Counted from the first letter of the stretch, positions 49,729-58,665 are shown. The stretch: DNA of 64,000 bases from Arthrobacter sp. ATA002 (GCF_026898095.1 NZ_CP114015.1:248001-312000), one strand, 5' to 3'. Notes: a model not told the origin generated them from the sequence alone. Program-made: numbers and translations.

Positions 49729-49750
49729 TCACATACTGCGCGGTATGTGA
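49729..49750. promoter_or_regulatory. 22-bp palindromic operator upstream of acyl-CoA ligase
   Basis: TCACATAC-TGCGCG-GTATGTGA has perfect 8-bp arms, a TetR-type architecture. It lies 76 nt before the ligase start. On the minus strand TAGACT, a -10 candidate, sits just upstream of it, so binding would block transcription. Confidence 0.6.
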
Positions 49751-49807
49751 GCAGTCTAGCCCCAGACGGGCCCGGACGGGCAAGGCCGTCCGGCAATTTT
49801 GTTTGGC

Positions 49808-49832
49808 CAGGGGCCGGCGCAACCGGCCCCTG
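49808..49832. terminator. Hairpin between ligase promoter and gntP-like gene
   Basis: CAGGGGCCGG-CGCAA-CCGGCCCCTG, perfect 10-bp stem, no T-run. The rest of the 49654-49972 gap is AT-richer and holds only promoter sequence; no gene is seen. Confidence 0.4.
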
Positions 49833-49972
49833 CTGCTGTGCGTGGCCCTGAGTGAAAATTCCCTGGCCGGCGCAAAGTGGAATTCTACCTTTTCGCGTCA
49901 ACGACAATCCGTGTTTTTATTATTTGCCCGCCCAGATGGCCGGGCTTTCACAAAAATAGATCAAGGGACACC

Positions 49973-51328
49973 ATGGTTGACCTGCTGATATTGCTGTTGC
50001 TGGTGGCCGGCATCGTTGCCGTCACAGCCAAGTTCAAGATTTCGCCGTTCCTGGCTCTCCTCGGCGCCGCGTTTATCGGTGCCTTTGCCTTCCGCCTGCC
50101 GGTCGGAGACATTATTCCGACCATTACGACGGCGTTCGGCAACACGATGGGAAACATAGGCCTGGTGATCCTTTTTGGCACCATGATCGGCGTTATTCTG
50201 GAGCGGTCCGGCGGCGCTATCTCCATGGCCGATGCCCTGATTAAAGTCCTGGGGACACGTTTTCCCACCCTGACGATGAGCATTATCGGCTACATCGTCT
50301 CCATCCCCGTGTTCTGCGATTCCGGGTACATCATCCTGAATTCACTCAAAAAAGCGATGGCCGAACGGGCCAGGGTTTCCCTGGTGGCCATGTCAATAGC
50401 GCTGATGACCGGCCTGTACGCCACGCACACGATGGTCCCGCCCACGCCCGGACCGCTGGCTGCCGCCTCCAACCTCAATGTCGTGAACGACCTCGGGCTC
50501 CTGATCGGCCTGGGCCTCGTGGTGGCAGCGGTTTCGGCGGGCGCAGCGCTGCTTTACGCCAACCGCTTCCTGAAAAAGGACATTGAGCTGTTGCCGGTGC
50601 CGGCTGAAGAAGCCGAGGTCAGCTACGAAGAGTTGAGGGCGACGTACGGCAAGCTGCCCAGCGGTTTCATGGCCTTCCTGCCGATCCTGCTGCCGATTGC
50701 GCTTATCTGCCTGTCCTCGATCGCCAAGCTCCCCGGCAGCCCGCTGGGAGATAGCGGCCTTGCTGCGACGGTCACGTTCGTCGGAACGCCCGTCGTCGCG
50801 CTTGCGCTGGGCCTCATGGCCGCGGTGTTCCTGCTGCGCGGCAAGGGCAAGCTCGCCTCGTTCAACTCCCAGATCTCCGATTCCATTCTCCTTGCCGCAC
50901 CAATCCTCCTGATCACGAGCGCGGGAGCGGCTTTCGGCGGCGTCCTGGGCGAGAGCGCCATCACCGGGTTTTTGTCCGATAACCTCGCCACACTGGGGCT
51001 GGGCATCGCGGTGCCGTTCCTGATTTCCGCGGCGCTGAAAACGGCCCAGGGGTCCTCCACCGTGGCGATGGTAACGACGTCGGCCATGCTGCTGCCGCTG
51101 CTGGAACCGCTTGGCCTGGCCTCCGGCGCGGGCCCGGTGCTGGCGGTGCTCGCTATTGGTGCCGGCGCCATGGTTGTTTCCCATGCCAATGACTCGTATT
51201 TCTGGGTGGTGTCCCAGTTCAGCCGGATTCCAACGGCGACCGCCTACCGCACGCTTACTCCGGCCACGGCGGTGCAGGGTGTTGCCGGTTTCGCTGCGGT
51301 GTGGGTCCTGAGCCTTTTCCTGGTCTAG
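49973..51328 (+). CDS. GntP family gluconate:H+ symporter-like permease
   Basis: The 451-residue protein has about 12-14 hydrophobic segments and GntP family signatures: CDSGYIILNSLKKAM, TGLYATHTMVPPTPGP, ALKTAQGSSTVAM and SHANDSYFWVVSQF. These take up gluconate or related sugar acids. The frame is open upstream, but ATG 49973 with AGGGA starts the first helix. No gluconate kinase lies next to it. Confidence 0.92.
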   Translation: MVDLLILLLLVAGIVAVTAKFKISPFLALLGAAFIGAFAFRLPVGDIIPTITTAFGNTMGNIGLVILFGTMIGVILERSGGAISMADALIKVLGTRFPTLTMSIIGYIVSIPVFCDSGYIILNSLKKAMAERARVSLVAMSIALMTGLYATHTMVPPTPGPLAAASNLNVVNDLGLLIGLGLVVAAVSAGAALLYANRFLKKDIELLPVPAEEAEVSYEELRATYGKLPSGFMAFLPILLPIALICLSSIAKLPGSPLGDSGLAATVTFVGTPVVALALGLMAAVFLLRGKGKLASFNSQISDSILLAAPILLITSAGAAFGGVLGESAITGFLSDNLATLGLGIAVPFLISAALKTAQGSSTVAMVTTSAMLLPLLEPLGLASGAGPVLAVLAIGAGAMVVSHANDSYFWVVSQFSRIPTATAYRTLTPATAVQGVAGFAAVWVLSLFLV

Positions 51329-51358
51329 GGAAAGCGCCGGGGCAGGCAGGCCAGGACT

Positions 51359-51392
51359 CCGGCCCGGCCCGCCGGCTTCCGGCCGGGGCCGG
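51359..51392 (+). terminator. GC-rich hairpin after the GntP-like gene
   Basis: CCGGCCCGGCC (51359-51369) pairs with GGCCGGGGCCGG (51381-51392), one bulged base, about 30 nt after the stop. Confidence 0.45.
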
Positions 51393-51486
51393 GGCGGAGG
51401 GGTAATCTGGAACCGGATTCGATGAGCAGCCCCGGGTTCCCGCCGCTGCCGGGTCCAACACTCCCAAAAGCCTAAGGAACTCCCTC

Positions 51487-52989
51487 ATGCCATCCTCCGC
51501 GGCACCTGTTCTCACGCCTGCCGCCCGGCAGTCCGTGCTGGGCACCCTGAAGTCTCCGCGGCTGCTTAAGACTGAGGTGCTGGCGGGTTTGGTTGTAGCC
51601 CTGGCGCTGATTCCGGAAGCAATCGCGTTTTCCGTCATCGCCGGTGTCGATCCCCGGATGGGCCTCTTTGCCTCGTTCACGATGGCCGTCACCATTGCGT
51701 TTGTGGGCGGACGCCCCGCCATGATTTCCGCAGCCACCGGCGCCGTCGCCCTGGTGATCGCCCCGGTGGTGGCCGAACACGGCGCCCACTACCTTGTCCC
51801 CACCGTCATCCTCGCCGGAATTTTCCAGATCCTGCTGGCCGTGGCCGGCGTCGCGAAACTGATGCGCTTCATCCCGCGTTCGGTCATGGTCGGCTTCGTC
51901 AACGCGCTGGCCATCCTGGTGTTCTCCTCCCAGGTCCCCGAGCTGCTGGGTGTGCCCTGGCTGGTGTACCCGATCACCGCCGCCGGGCTGTTCATTGTCT
52001 TCGGCCTGCCCCGGCTGACGGCGGCGGTGCCCGCTCCGCTGGCGGCCATCGTCATCCTGACCGCAGCGGCCGTCCTCATGGGCTGGGACGTGCCGACGGT
52101 CGGGGATAAGGGAGAGCTGCCCGCCTCGCTTCCGTCACTGCTGTTTCCGGATATTCCGCTGACCCTGGAGACCCTGCGGATCATCGCTCCGTACGCGGTG
52201 GCGATGGCCTTTGTGGGCCTGCTGGAATCGCTGCTCACCGCCAAGCTGGTGGACGACATCACCGACACCCGGTCCTCCAAGGTGCGGGAGTCCTGGGGGC
52301 AGGGCGTGGCGAACATCGTCACCGGCTTCTTCGGCGGCATGGGCGGCTGCGCCGTCGTGGGCCAAACCATGATGAACGTGAAGGCCTCCGGCGCCCGCAC
52401 CCGGATCTCCACCTTCCTGGCCGGGGTGTTCCTGCTGCTGCTCGTGGTGGTGCTTGGCGACGTCGTGGCGCTGATACCGATGGCGGCCCTCGTGGCTGTG
52501 ATGATTTATGTGTCAGTGGCGACCTTCGACTGGCACAGCATCCGTCCCTCGACCCTTCGCCGGATGCCGAAATCTGAAACCGCCGTCATGGTCATCACCG
52601 TTGCCGTGGTGGTATTCACCCACAACCTGGCGATCGGCGTCGCGGTGGGTGTGCTGGCCGCAATGGTGCTCTTCGCGCGCCGGGTGGCGCATTTTGTCAC
52701 CGTCCGCCGCACCCTGGGCGACGACGGCGCCGCCGTCACCTACGCGGTCCAGGGCGAGCTGTTCTTCGCGTCCTCCAACGACCTGTACACCCAGTTCGAG
52801 TACGCGCTGGATCCGGACCGGGTGCTGATTGACATGAGCGCTTCCCATGTGTGGGATGCCTCCACCGTGGCGGCGCTGGACGCAATCACGGAGAAGTACC
52901 GCACCCACGGCAAGACGGTGCGGATCACCGGACTGGACGACTCCTCCGACGCCATCCGCTCCCGGCTCAGCGGCCGGTTCGGCGGCTGA
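51487..52989 (+). CDS. SulP/SLC26 family anion transporter with STAS domain
   Basis: The 500-residue protein has a SulP membrane core (EVLAGLVVALALIPEAIAFS, LLESLLTAKLVDDIT, GGMGGCAVVGQTMMNVKAS) and a C-terminal STAS domain (VQGELFFASSNDLYTQFE, VLIDMSASHVWDASTVAALD). SulP proteins move sulfate, bicarbonate or dicarboxylates; the substrate is not decided by sequence. There is no adjacent carbonic anhydrase. ATG 51487 has AAGGAA upstream. Confidence 0.94.
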   Translation: MPSSAAPVLTPAARQSVLGTLKSPRLLKTEVLAGLVVALALIPEAIAFSVIAGVDPRMGLFASFTMAVTIAFVGGRPAMISAATGAVALVIAPVVAEHGAHYLVPTVILAGIFQILLAVAGVAKLMRFIPRSVMVGFVNALAILVFSSQVPELLGVPWLVYPITAAGLFIVFGLPRLTAAVPAPLAAIVILTAAAVLMGWDVPTVGDKGELPASLPSLLFPDIPLTLETLRIIAPYAVAMAFVGLLESLLTAKLVDDITDTRSSKVRESWGQGVANIVTGFFGGMGGCAVVGQTMMNVKASGARTRISTFLAGVFLLLLVVVLGDVVALIPMAALVAVMIYVSVATFDWHSIRPSTLRRMPKSETAVMVITVAVVVFTHNLAIGVAVGVLAAMVLFARRVAHFVTVRRTLGDDGAAVTYAVQGELFFASSNDLYTQFEYALDPDRVLIDMSASHVWDASTVAALDAITEKYRTHGKTVRITGLDDSSDAIRSRLSGRFGG

Positions 52990-53053
52990 CCCGTCCCGCG
53001 GCGGCGGTCCCGTGCGGAAGCGGGACGGCAGGCGGATTCGGATGAGAGCATGG

Positions 53054-53083
53054 TGTCATAAACCGGGGGCTCACGAATCCGTT
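53054..53083 (+). promoter_or_regulatory. Possible ECF-type promoter of the repair operon
   Basis: TGTCATA (53054-53060), a 19-bp spacer and CGTT (53080-53083) resemble ECF promoters of the TGTCACA/CGTC type, about 20 bp before the sigma gene start. A self-regulated promoter is plausible but unproven. Confidence 0.3.
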
Positions 53084-53103
53084 CCCGCAAACGTCTACCG
53101 GGT

Positions 53104-53619
53104 GTGGAAGTGAAACCGTTCGAAGCCATTGTCAGGGAACACGGGCCCGCCGTGCTGCGGGTGTGCCGCGCCGTGCTGGGACCGCAGGACGCGGAAGACG
53201 CCTGGTCCGAAACCTTCCTGGCGGCACTGCGCGCTTATCCCGGCCTTGCCCCCGGTGCCAACGTCCAAGCCTGGCTGGTCACCATTGCCAAGCACAAGGC
53301 AATCGATTCGCACCGCGCAGCAGCCCGCCGCCCGGTTCCGGTCGCCGAACTGCCGGCGGATGACCGGGACACGCCCTCCGGTGCCGCCGGGCGGGACGTT
53401 CCGGGCGTCGACGGCGGCAGGGGTGACAACGACGCGCTCTGGGCGGCGCTGAAAACCCTGCCCCGGCGCCAGCGTGAAGCTCTTGCCTACCACCACCTTG
53501 GCGGGCTGCCCTATGCAGAGGTGGCTCTGCTGCTGGGCGGTACCGAGGCGGCCTGCCGCCGGTCGGCGGCGGACGGAATGAAGAAACTGCGGGCTCTGAC
53601 TTTGGAGGAATCCCCATGA
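53104..53619 (+). CDS. ECF-type RNA polymerase sigma factor
   Basis: The 171-residue protein has sigma region 2 (FEAIVREHGPAVLRVCRAVL, AEDAWSETFLAALRAYP) and region 4 (LKTLPRRQREALAYHHLGGL, YAEVALLLGGTEAACRRSAAD). The linker is Asp/Gly-rich. No anti-sigma gene is adjacent. Several GTG codons (53102 in another frame, 53104, 53110) could start it, with no strong ribosome site. It overlaps Ogt by ATGA and heads an operon with Ogt and AlkB, so it probably controls alkylation repair. Confidence 0.88.
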   Translation: MEVKPFEAIVREHGPAVLRVCRAVLGPQDAEDAWSETFLAALRAYPGLAPGANVQAWLVTIAKHKAIDSHRAAARRPVPVAELPADDRDTPSGAAGRDVPGVDGGRGDNDALWAALKTLPRRQREALAYHHLGGLPYAEVALLLGGTEAACRRSAADGMKKLRALTLEESP

Positions 53620-54245
53620 CCATGCCACTGCCGCAGTCCCTGGTGCAGTCCCCGACGCAAGGGCTGCTGCTTCCGGATGCAGCCGGCGACGACGCACTGC
53701 CGCGGCTGCAGTCCCGGCTGGCCGCCGCGGCGGCGGACGCCGGAATGCTCGACGTGGCGTACACGGTGGTCGACACCCCGGTGGGCGGACTGCTCCTGGC
53801 CGCTACGCCGGAAGGCCTGGTCCGGGTCGCCTTTGCGTGTGAGGACCACGACGCCGTACTGGAGGTCCTGGCGGCACGGATCAGCCCGCGGATCCTCAAC
53901 GCTCCCGGCCGGCTGCAGAATGCGGCGGACCAGATCGGGGAGTATTTCGCCGGCGCCCGCCGTGCCTTCGACCTGCCGCTGGACCTGCGCCTGACCGCCG
54001 GGTTCCGCCGCTCCGTCGTCGAGCACCTGCCGACCATTGGCTACGGCTCAACCGCGAGCTACGCGGCGGTCGCCGCGCTGACGGGGAGCCCCGGTGCTGT
54101 GCGGGCCGTTGGAACCGCGTGCGCACTGAACCCGCTGCCCGTCGTCGTGCCCTGCCACCGTGTGGTGCGCTCGGACGGAAGCACCGGCAACTACCGCGGC
54201 GGCCCCGCCGCAAAACGCCTGCTCCTCAAGCTGGAGGCCGCATGA
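53616..54245 (+). CDS. ogt: Methylated-DNA-protein-cysteine methyltransferase
   Basis: The 209-residue protein has the methyl-acceptor Cys180 in VVVPCHRVVRSDGSTGNYRG and the DNA-binding helix-turn-helix TIGYGSTASYAAVAALTG. It repairs O6-alkylguanine by transferring the alkyl group to its own Cys. The N-terminal about 45 residues are an extra helical stretch. It starts within the sigma gene stop (ATGA) and its own stop overlaps AlkB. Confidence 0.95.
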   Translation: MTMPLPQSLVQSPTQGLLLPDAAGDDALPRLQSRLAAAAADAGMLDVAYTVVDTPVGGLLLAATPEGLVRVAFACEDHDAVLEVLAARISPRILNAPGRLQNAADQIGEYFAGARRAFDLPLDLRLTAGFRRSVVEHLPTIGYGSTASYAAVAALTGSPGAVRAVGTACALNPLPVVVPCHRVVRSDGSTGNYRGGPAAKRLLLKLEAA

Positions 54246-54928
54246 CCGGCACGCTTTTCCCGCCCGACCGGGCTGAACTGGCTCCCGGAGCCGTTCACAT
54301 TCCCGGATGGCTTGACCCTGCCGCGCAGCGGGACATCGTGGCCGCATGCCGGCAGTGGGCCATCGGACCGGTGCCGATGCGTGCGGCGGTCCTGCCGGGC
54401 GGACACCAGATGTCGGTGCAAACGGTATGCCTGGGCTGGCACTGGCAGCCCTATAAATACACGCGCACAGCGGACGACGCCGGCGGCGGGCAGGTTGCCG
54501 GCGTTCCGGACTGGCTGATCCGCCTGGGCCGCCGTGCGGTGGAGGAAGCATATGACCGGCCCGGGGAGGCGGGCTACGCTCCGGACATCTGGAAGCCCGG
54601 GGACTACACGCCGGACACGGCGCTGATCAACTACTACGCGCACGGCGCCCACATGGGGATGCACCAGGACAAGGATGAGAAGTCCAGCGCCCCCGTCGTC
54701 TCGCTGAGCATCGGAGACACGTGCGTATTCCGATTCGGGAATACATCGACGCGGACCCGGCCCTACACTGACATTGAGCTGGCCTCCGGAGACTTGTTCG
54801 TCTTTGGGGGACCGTCCCGCTTCGCCTATCACGGCGTTCCCAAAACCCGGCCCGGGACCGCTGATCCGGACTGCGGGCTGGCCGGCGGCCGGATTAACAT
54901 CACGCTGCGGATGACCGGACTGGCGTAA
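54242..54928 (+). CDS. alkB: AlkB-like 2-oxoglutarate/Fe(II) dioxygenase
   Basis: The 228-residue protein has the iron ligands H141-x-D143 (MHQDKDE) and H197 (YHGVP), and the 2-oxoglutarate-binding R217-x5-R223 (RINITLR). ALINYYAHGAHMGMHQDKDE is the AlkB core. It oxidatively removes methyl groups from 1-methyladenine and 3-methylcytosine in DNA. The ATG overlaps the ogt stop, so sigma, Ogt and AlkB are made together. Confidence 0.94.
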   Translation: MTGTLFPPDRAELAPGAVHIPGWLDPAAQRDIVAACRQWAIGPVPMRAAVLPGGHQMSVQTVCLGWHWQPYKYTRTADDAGGGQVAGVPDWLIRLGRRAVEEAYDRPGEAGYAPDIWKPGDYTPDTALINYYAHGAHMGMHQDKDEKSSAPVVSLSIGDTCVFRFGNTSTRTRPYTDIELASGDLFVFGGPSRFAYHGVPKTRPGTADPDCGLAGGRINITLRMTGLA

Positions 54929-54974
54929 CATGCAACGCCGCACCCTCGGGCGCCGCGCCTCGGGCGACCGGGCC

Positions 54975-55358
54975 TCAGGCGCCGAGCAGCGTGAAGGCGA
55001 GGCAAACCGCGGGCGGGCCGCCTTGAATCAGCGCGGGCCGGATCATGCTGCGGTTGCTGACAACCAGGACCAGTGCGGCCAGCACCATGGAGGCCGACGC
55101 AAAACTCATCAGGGTCAGCCCCGCGACTCTGCTGCCGGCCCCCAGCAGGGCGACGCCCAGAAGGATTCCAACGGCCAGGAACAGGTTGTAGAAGCCCTGG
55201 TTGTAGGCCAGCGTCTGGGTGGCTGCGGCATCCTGCGGGGTTGCCACCCGAAACACGGCCATGGTTGCCGGGGCGGTCCAGCGCAGGGATTCCAGGACGA
55301 AGATGTACAGATGGACGGCCGCCGCAATGACGGCGAAGACGGCTGCAGTGACGAGCAT
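54975..55358 (-). CDS. DUF1304 membrane protein
   Basis: The 127-residue protein has four hydrophobic segments and the family pattern HLYIFVLESLRW followed by NQGFYNLFLAVGIL. Function unknown. ATG 55358 has AAGGAG. It is convergent with alkB. Confidence 0.88.
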   Translation of the reverse strand: MLVTAAVFAVIAAAVHLYIFVLESLRWTAPATMAVFRVATPQDAAATQTLAYNQGFYNLFLAVGILLGVALLGAGSRVAGLTLMSFASASMVLAALVLVVSNRSMIRPALIQGGPPAVCLAFTLLGA

Positions 55359-55548
55359 GGTTACTCCTTATGCACCGGGTGACCCCCATCCTTCCACCTG
55401 CCCTGCGGGCGGCCAAGGCTGCGCCGGCCTTTGAGTTGGCGGAGGACAGGGAACGGCGGCTAGCCTTGAAGGGGCGACCGGTGTTCCTCCGGAGCCCCTC
55501 GGGCAGCCAGCAGAGCCCACAGCCACAGTCCCCGGAAGGACCGCCTCC

Positions 55549-56664
55549 GTGCACAAACCCCGTCCCGCCCGCGCCCTTGCCCTGGCCGCTGCCGCCGCCC
55601 TGGCACTGACCGCCTGCGGCTCCGACTATCCGCTGGGGGATGAGCAGCGCGAGGCTGCGGAGAACAGCGACTCCACCCTCTCCGGCATCCTGTCCGGGTC
55701 CGGTTCCAGCGCGCAGGGCCCCGCCATGGATGCCTGGATTGCCGGGTTCGGAACGCTGCATCCGAACGTTCAGCTTCAGTATTCCCCTGACGGCTCCGGC
55801 GCCGGGCGCAGCGCCCTGCTGGCCGGGGCAGTGGACTTCGCCGGCTCCGACGCCTACCTGCAGGATTCGGAAATCGCCGAAGCCAAGGAAGTGTGCGGTC
55901 CCGGCGGAGCCCTGGATATTCCGGCCTATGTTTCGCCGATTGCGGTGGCTTTCAACCTTCCGGGCATCGATTCCCTGAACCTGGACGCAGCAACCATTGC
56001 CGCTGTCTTCCGCGGCGAGATCACCGCGTGGAATGATCCGGCCATCGCCGCCCAGAACCCCGGGGTGGAACTGCCGGATACGCCGGTCACACCGGTCAGC
56101 CGCGCAGATGATTCCGGCACCACCGAGAACTTCACCGAATACCTGCATGAAACGGCCCCGGACGCCTGGCCGGACAGCCCCTCGGGGACCTGGCCCGGCG
56201 GGCTCGCCGGCGAAAACGCGCAGGGTAATTCCGGCGTCGTCAGCACCGTGACCCGCACCGAAGGCGCCGTCACCTATGCCGACGATTCGGTCATTGACGA
56301 CTCCATGGGCACCGTGAACCTGCTGGTGGGCGACGAGTATGTTCCGATCAGCGCCGAAGGTGCCTCGATTGCCGTCGAGCAGTCACAGCGCGTCCCGGAC
56401 CGCGCACCCAATGACATTGCCCTCCACCTGGACCGCACCACCACGGTCCCCGGGGCCTATCCGCTGGTTCTGGTTTCCTACCAGATTTTCTGCAGTGCGT
56501 ACGAGGATCCGGAGACAGTTGAGCTGGTCAAAACCTTCGGGGAATATGTCGTCAGCGACGAGGGGCAGGCAGCTTCGGAGGAGGCCGCCAAGAGTGCGCC
56601 GATCCCGGCAAGTCTCGCGGAACAGGCCCGTACGGCGATCGAGAGCATTACCACGATGCCCTGA
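55549..56664 (+). CDS. PstS-like phosphate-binding lipoprotein
   Basis: The 371-residue protein has a lipobox (LALTACGS, Cys23) and the PstS pattern: SGSGSSAQGPAMDAWIAGF, SPDGSGAGRSALLAGAVDFA (phosphate-binding loops), FRGEITAWNDPAI and SRADDSGTTENFTEYL. It should bind phosphate outside the membrane for a Pst ABC importer. No pstC, pstA or pstB follows, so it would have to serve a transporter encoded elsewhere. GTG 55549 has GGAAGGA. Confidence 0.9.
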   Translation: MHKPRPARALALAAAAALALTACGSDYPLGDEQREAAENSDSTLSGILSGSGSSAQGPAMDAWIAGFGTLHPNVQLQYSPDGSGAGRSALLAGAVDFAGSDAYLQDSEIAEAKEVCGPGGALDIPAYVSPIAVAFNLPGIDSLNLDAATIAAVFRGEITAWNDPAIAAQNPGVELPDTPVTPVSRADDSGTTENFTEYLHETAPDAWPDSPSGTWPGGLAGENAQGNSGVVSTVTRTEGAVTYADDSVIDDSMGTVNLLVGDEYVPISAEGASIAVEQSQRVPDRAPNDIALHLDRTTTVPGAYPLVLVSYQIFCSAYEDPETVELVKTFGEYVVSDEGQAASEEAAKSAPIPASLAEQARTAIESITTMP

Positions 56665-56752
56665 CAGCGGGCGCGGCTGGTACTTCCGGGCCCCCTTGCG
56701 CCGCCCGGACTGCGGTGGCACCGTTGATCTACCGCAGATTAAAGGGGGCGTT

Positions 56753-56953
56753 ATGCAACCCATCCAGATTGAGCGCTGGTGGCCGTATCTCGACGGTTCA
56801 GCCAAGGCATGGCTACGGGAGAATCTCCGCGACGAGGGGATTCCGGGAAAAATCCAGGACCGGATCGCCGAAGCGGGCGGGCCGGTGATGGAACCCATCC
56901 TCGAGGAGCGGGACTGGGTGTTTATCGAAGGGCAGCCGCAGTTCGCTGAGTAG
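56753..56953 (+). CDS. Small hypothetical protein (66 aa)
   Basis: ATG 56753 with a good AAAGGGGG starts a 66-residue acidic, Trp-containing soluble protein (IERWWPYLDGSAKAWL, then IAEAGGPVMEPILEERDWVF). No known motif. Codon use is like its neighbours. It lies between pstS and the AI-2E family gene. Confidence 0.65.
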   Translation: MQPIQIERWWPYLDGSAKAWLRENLRDEGIPGKIQDRIAEAGGPVMEPILEERDWVFIEGQPQFAE

Positions 56954-56983
56954 TTGTGCCTTCCGTTGAGGCAAGATGGAACG

Positions 56984-58249
56984 GTGAACACGACCGAATC
57001 CGCACCCTCACCGGCAGCAGCCGGCGCCCCTGACCGATCACCCGCCGGGGCTGATGGCTCCGGCCGGAACGCCGGCCTGAAACCCCGCGGAACATTTGCG
57101 CGGGGCTTGACTGCATCTTCCGTCTGGGTGGCCCGCAGCCTGGTGGTTCTGGCAGGTTTGGTGGTTCTGTGGTTCACCGTCCGGTCGCTGTGGTCGATTG
57201 CCCTTCCAGGCCTTTTGGCTCTGCTTCTCTCCTCCATCCTGTGGCCGGTGAACCGGGTCCTGCGCAAAGTACTTCCCAAGGCGCTTGCCGCCTTGCTTTC
57301 GCTCGCGGGCCTGCTCTCAGCCGTTGCAGCGGTGGCCATGCTGGTGCTGCCGTCCATATCCTCGGGATCCAAGGACCTGGTGGGGTCGGCCGGGCGGAAC
57401 CTGGCGGATCTTACGGAGTTTGTGGCCGGGCTGCCCTTCGCAGTTCAGGCCATCGACTTTAATGAGCTGCTCGATGCCGGCATCGCCCAGCTCCGGGAGC
57501 ACAGCAGTGATATTGTCTCGGGCATCACCGCAGGGCTGGGAACGGTCACCTCACTCACCGTGGTGTTCCTGCTGACCATGGTGTTCACCTTCTTCTGCCT
57601 CAAGGACGGGGACAAATTCCTGCCCTGGGCCAGTCGCTGGACCAACAACCGGGCCTTTGTCCACGCGGTCCGGGTATCCGAGCAGGCGTGGCAGACCCTG
57701 TCGGCCTATATCCTGGCGCAGGCCACGGTGGCGCTGGCCGATGCGGTACTCATCGGGCTGGCTTTGCTGCTGCTGGACGTTCCGCTGGCACTGGCGCTGA
57801 TGGTCCTGATTTTCTTCGCCAGTTTCATTCCCATTGTCGGGGCGGTCGCAACCGGAATCCTGGCCACGCTGGTGACGCTGGTGGCCCACGGCTGGGTGAC
57901 TGCCCTCGTTGTCCTGGGCATTGTGCTGGTGGTCCAGCAGCTCGAGTCAAACATCCTGCAGCCTTTCCTGGTGGGCAAGACTCTCAAACTCCATCCCGCC
58001 GTCGTTCTGGGCTCGGTCACGGTGGGCAGCACCCTGTTCGGGATCGTGGGTGCCTTTCTCGCCGTCCCCGCCACTGCCGTTGGCATAGTGGTGCTGCGGT
58101 ACCTGCGGGAGCAGTCGCTGACCTCGGCCAACGCCGCCGTTTCCGGGGAGGAGCCCGAAGCCGACGACGGAATCACGCCGTCCGGGGAGGACCGGGGGCT
58201 GCCGCAGCCTGTTCCCGCCGCGGGCCCGGGGCATGCGGCCGGCGAGTAG
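56984..58249 (+). CDS. AI-2E transporter (PerM) family membrane protein
   Basis: The 421-residue protein has about eight membrane segments and family strings FTFFCLKDGDKFLPW, ALMVLIFFASFIPIVGAVAT and QQLESNILQPFLVGKTLKLH. Members include the E. coli AI-2 exporter TqsA and Na+/H+ antiporters; the role here is open. N- and C-terminal tails are Ala/Gly/Pro-rich. GTG 56984 follows AGATGGAACG. Confidence 0.9.
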   Translation: MNTTESAPSPAAAGAPDRSPAGADGSGRNAGLKPRGTFARGLTASSVWVARSLVVLAGLVVLWFTVRSLWSIALPGLLALLLSSILWPVNRVLRKVLPKALAALLSLAGLLSAVAAVAMLVLPSISSGSKDLVGSAGRNLADLTEFVAGLPFAVQAIDFNELLDAGIAQLREHSSDIVSGITAGLGTVTSLTVVFLLTMVFTFFCLKDGDKFLPWASRWTNNRAFVHAVRVSEQAWQTLSAYILAQATVALADAVLIGLALLLLDVPLALALMVLIFFASFIPIVGAVATGILATLVTLVAHGWVTALVVLGIVLVVQQLESNILQPFLVGKTLKLHPAVVLGSVTVGSTLFGIVGAFLAVPATAVGIVVLRYLREQSLTSANAAVSGEEPEADDGITPSGEDRGLPQPVPAAGPGHAAGE

Positions 58250-58269
58250 TCCAGCAGCGGTGCCGGGCG

Positions 58270-58416
58270 TTACCTGCTGATGCTGCAGCCGGACTCGTAC
58301 TTGGTGGACCCGGCAAGGCGGTGTGCCCGCACCCCACAGAACGGATCGTAGACCTGAATGACCAGCCGGGCAGTAGCCGGGTCTGGATGGAGGATGCAGG
58401 TGCAGGAGAACTGCAT
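58270..58416 (-). CDS. Possible small Cys/His protein (48 aa)
   Basis: An ATG at 58416 with AAAGGCGG upstream opens a 48-codon frame with CTCILHP near the N-terminus and DPFCGVRAH in the middle, spaced like metal-binding knuckles. The rest of the 58250-58665 gap has only a terminator. Real but tiny, or a chance ORF; conservation would decide. Confidence 0.35.
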   Translation of the reverse strand: MQFSCTCILHPDPATARLVIQVYDPFCGVRAHRLAGSTKYESGCSISR

Positions 58417-58566
58417 GCCGGAGCCGCCTTTCTGAATCTTGCGGGAAACAGGCTGCCACGGTGCGGCCGGGCTGCCGTACCGGCAGCGGCGCGCTCGTGC
58501 AACCATATTTTCCCAAAGAAGGGCGGCAGGCAAAAACCGCAGTCGGGGACCGGCGCGCAACGAAAC

Positions 58567-58603
58567 GGGGCGCTTCCGGTGGTCTCACTTCCGGAAGCGC
58601 CCC
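58567..58603. terminator. Strong terminator hairpin
   Basis: GGGGCGCTTCCGG (58567-58579) and CCGGAAGCGCCCC (58591-58603), perfect 13-bp stem, 11-nt loop, between the convergent AI-2E family gene (and small ORF) and the SpaB_C-like gene. Confidence 0.7.
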
Positions 58604-58665
58604 TCGCGTTGCACTATTAGTATCACCATTGGAGCTGAAAGGGTGCTGAGAGGCGGCTTGCCGCG

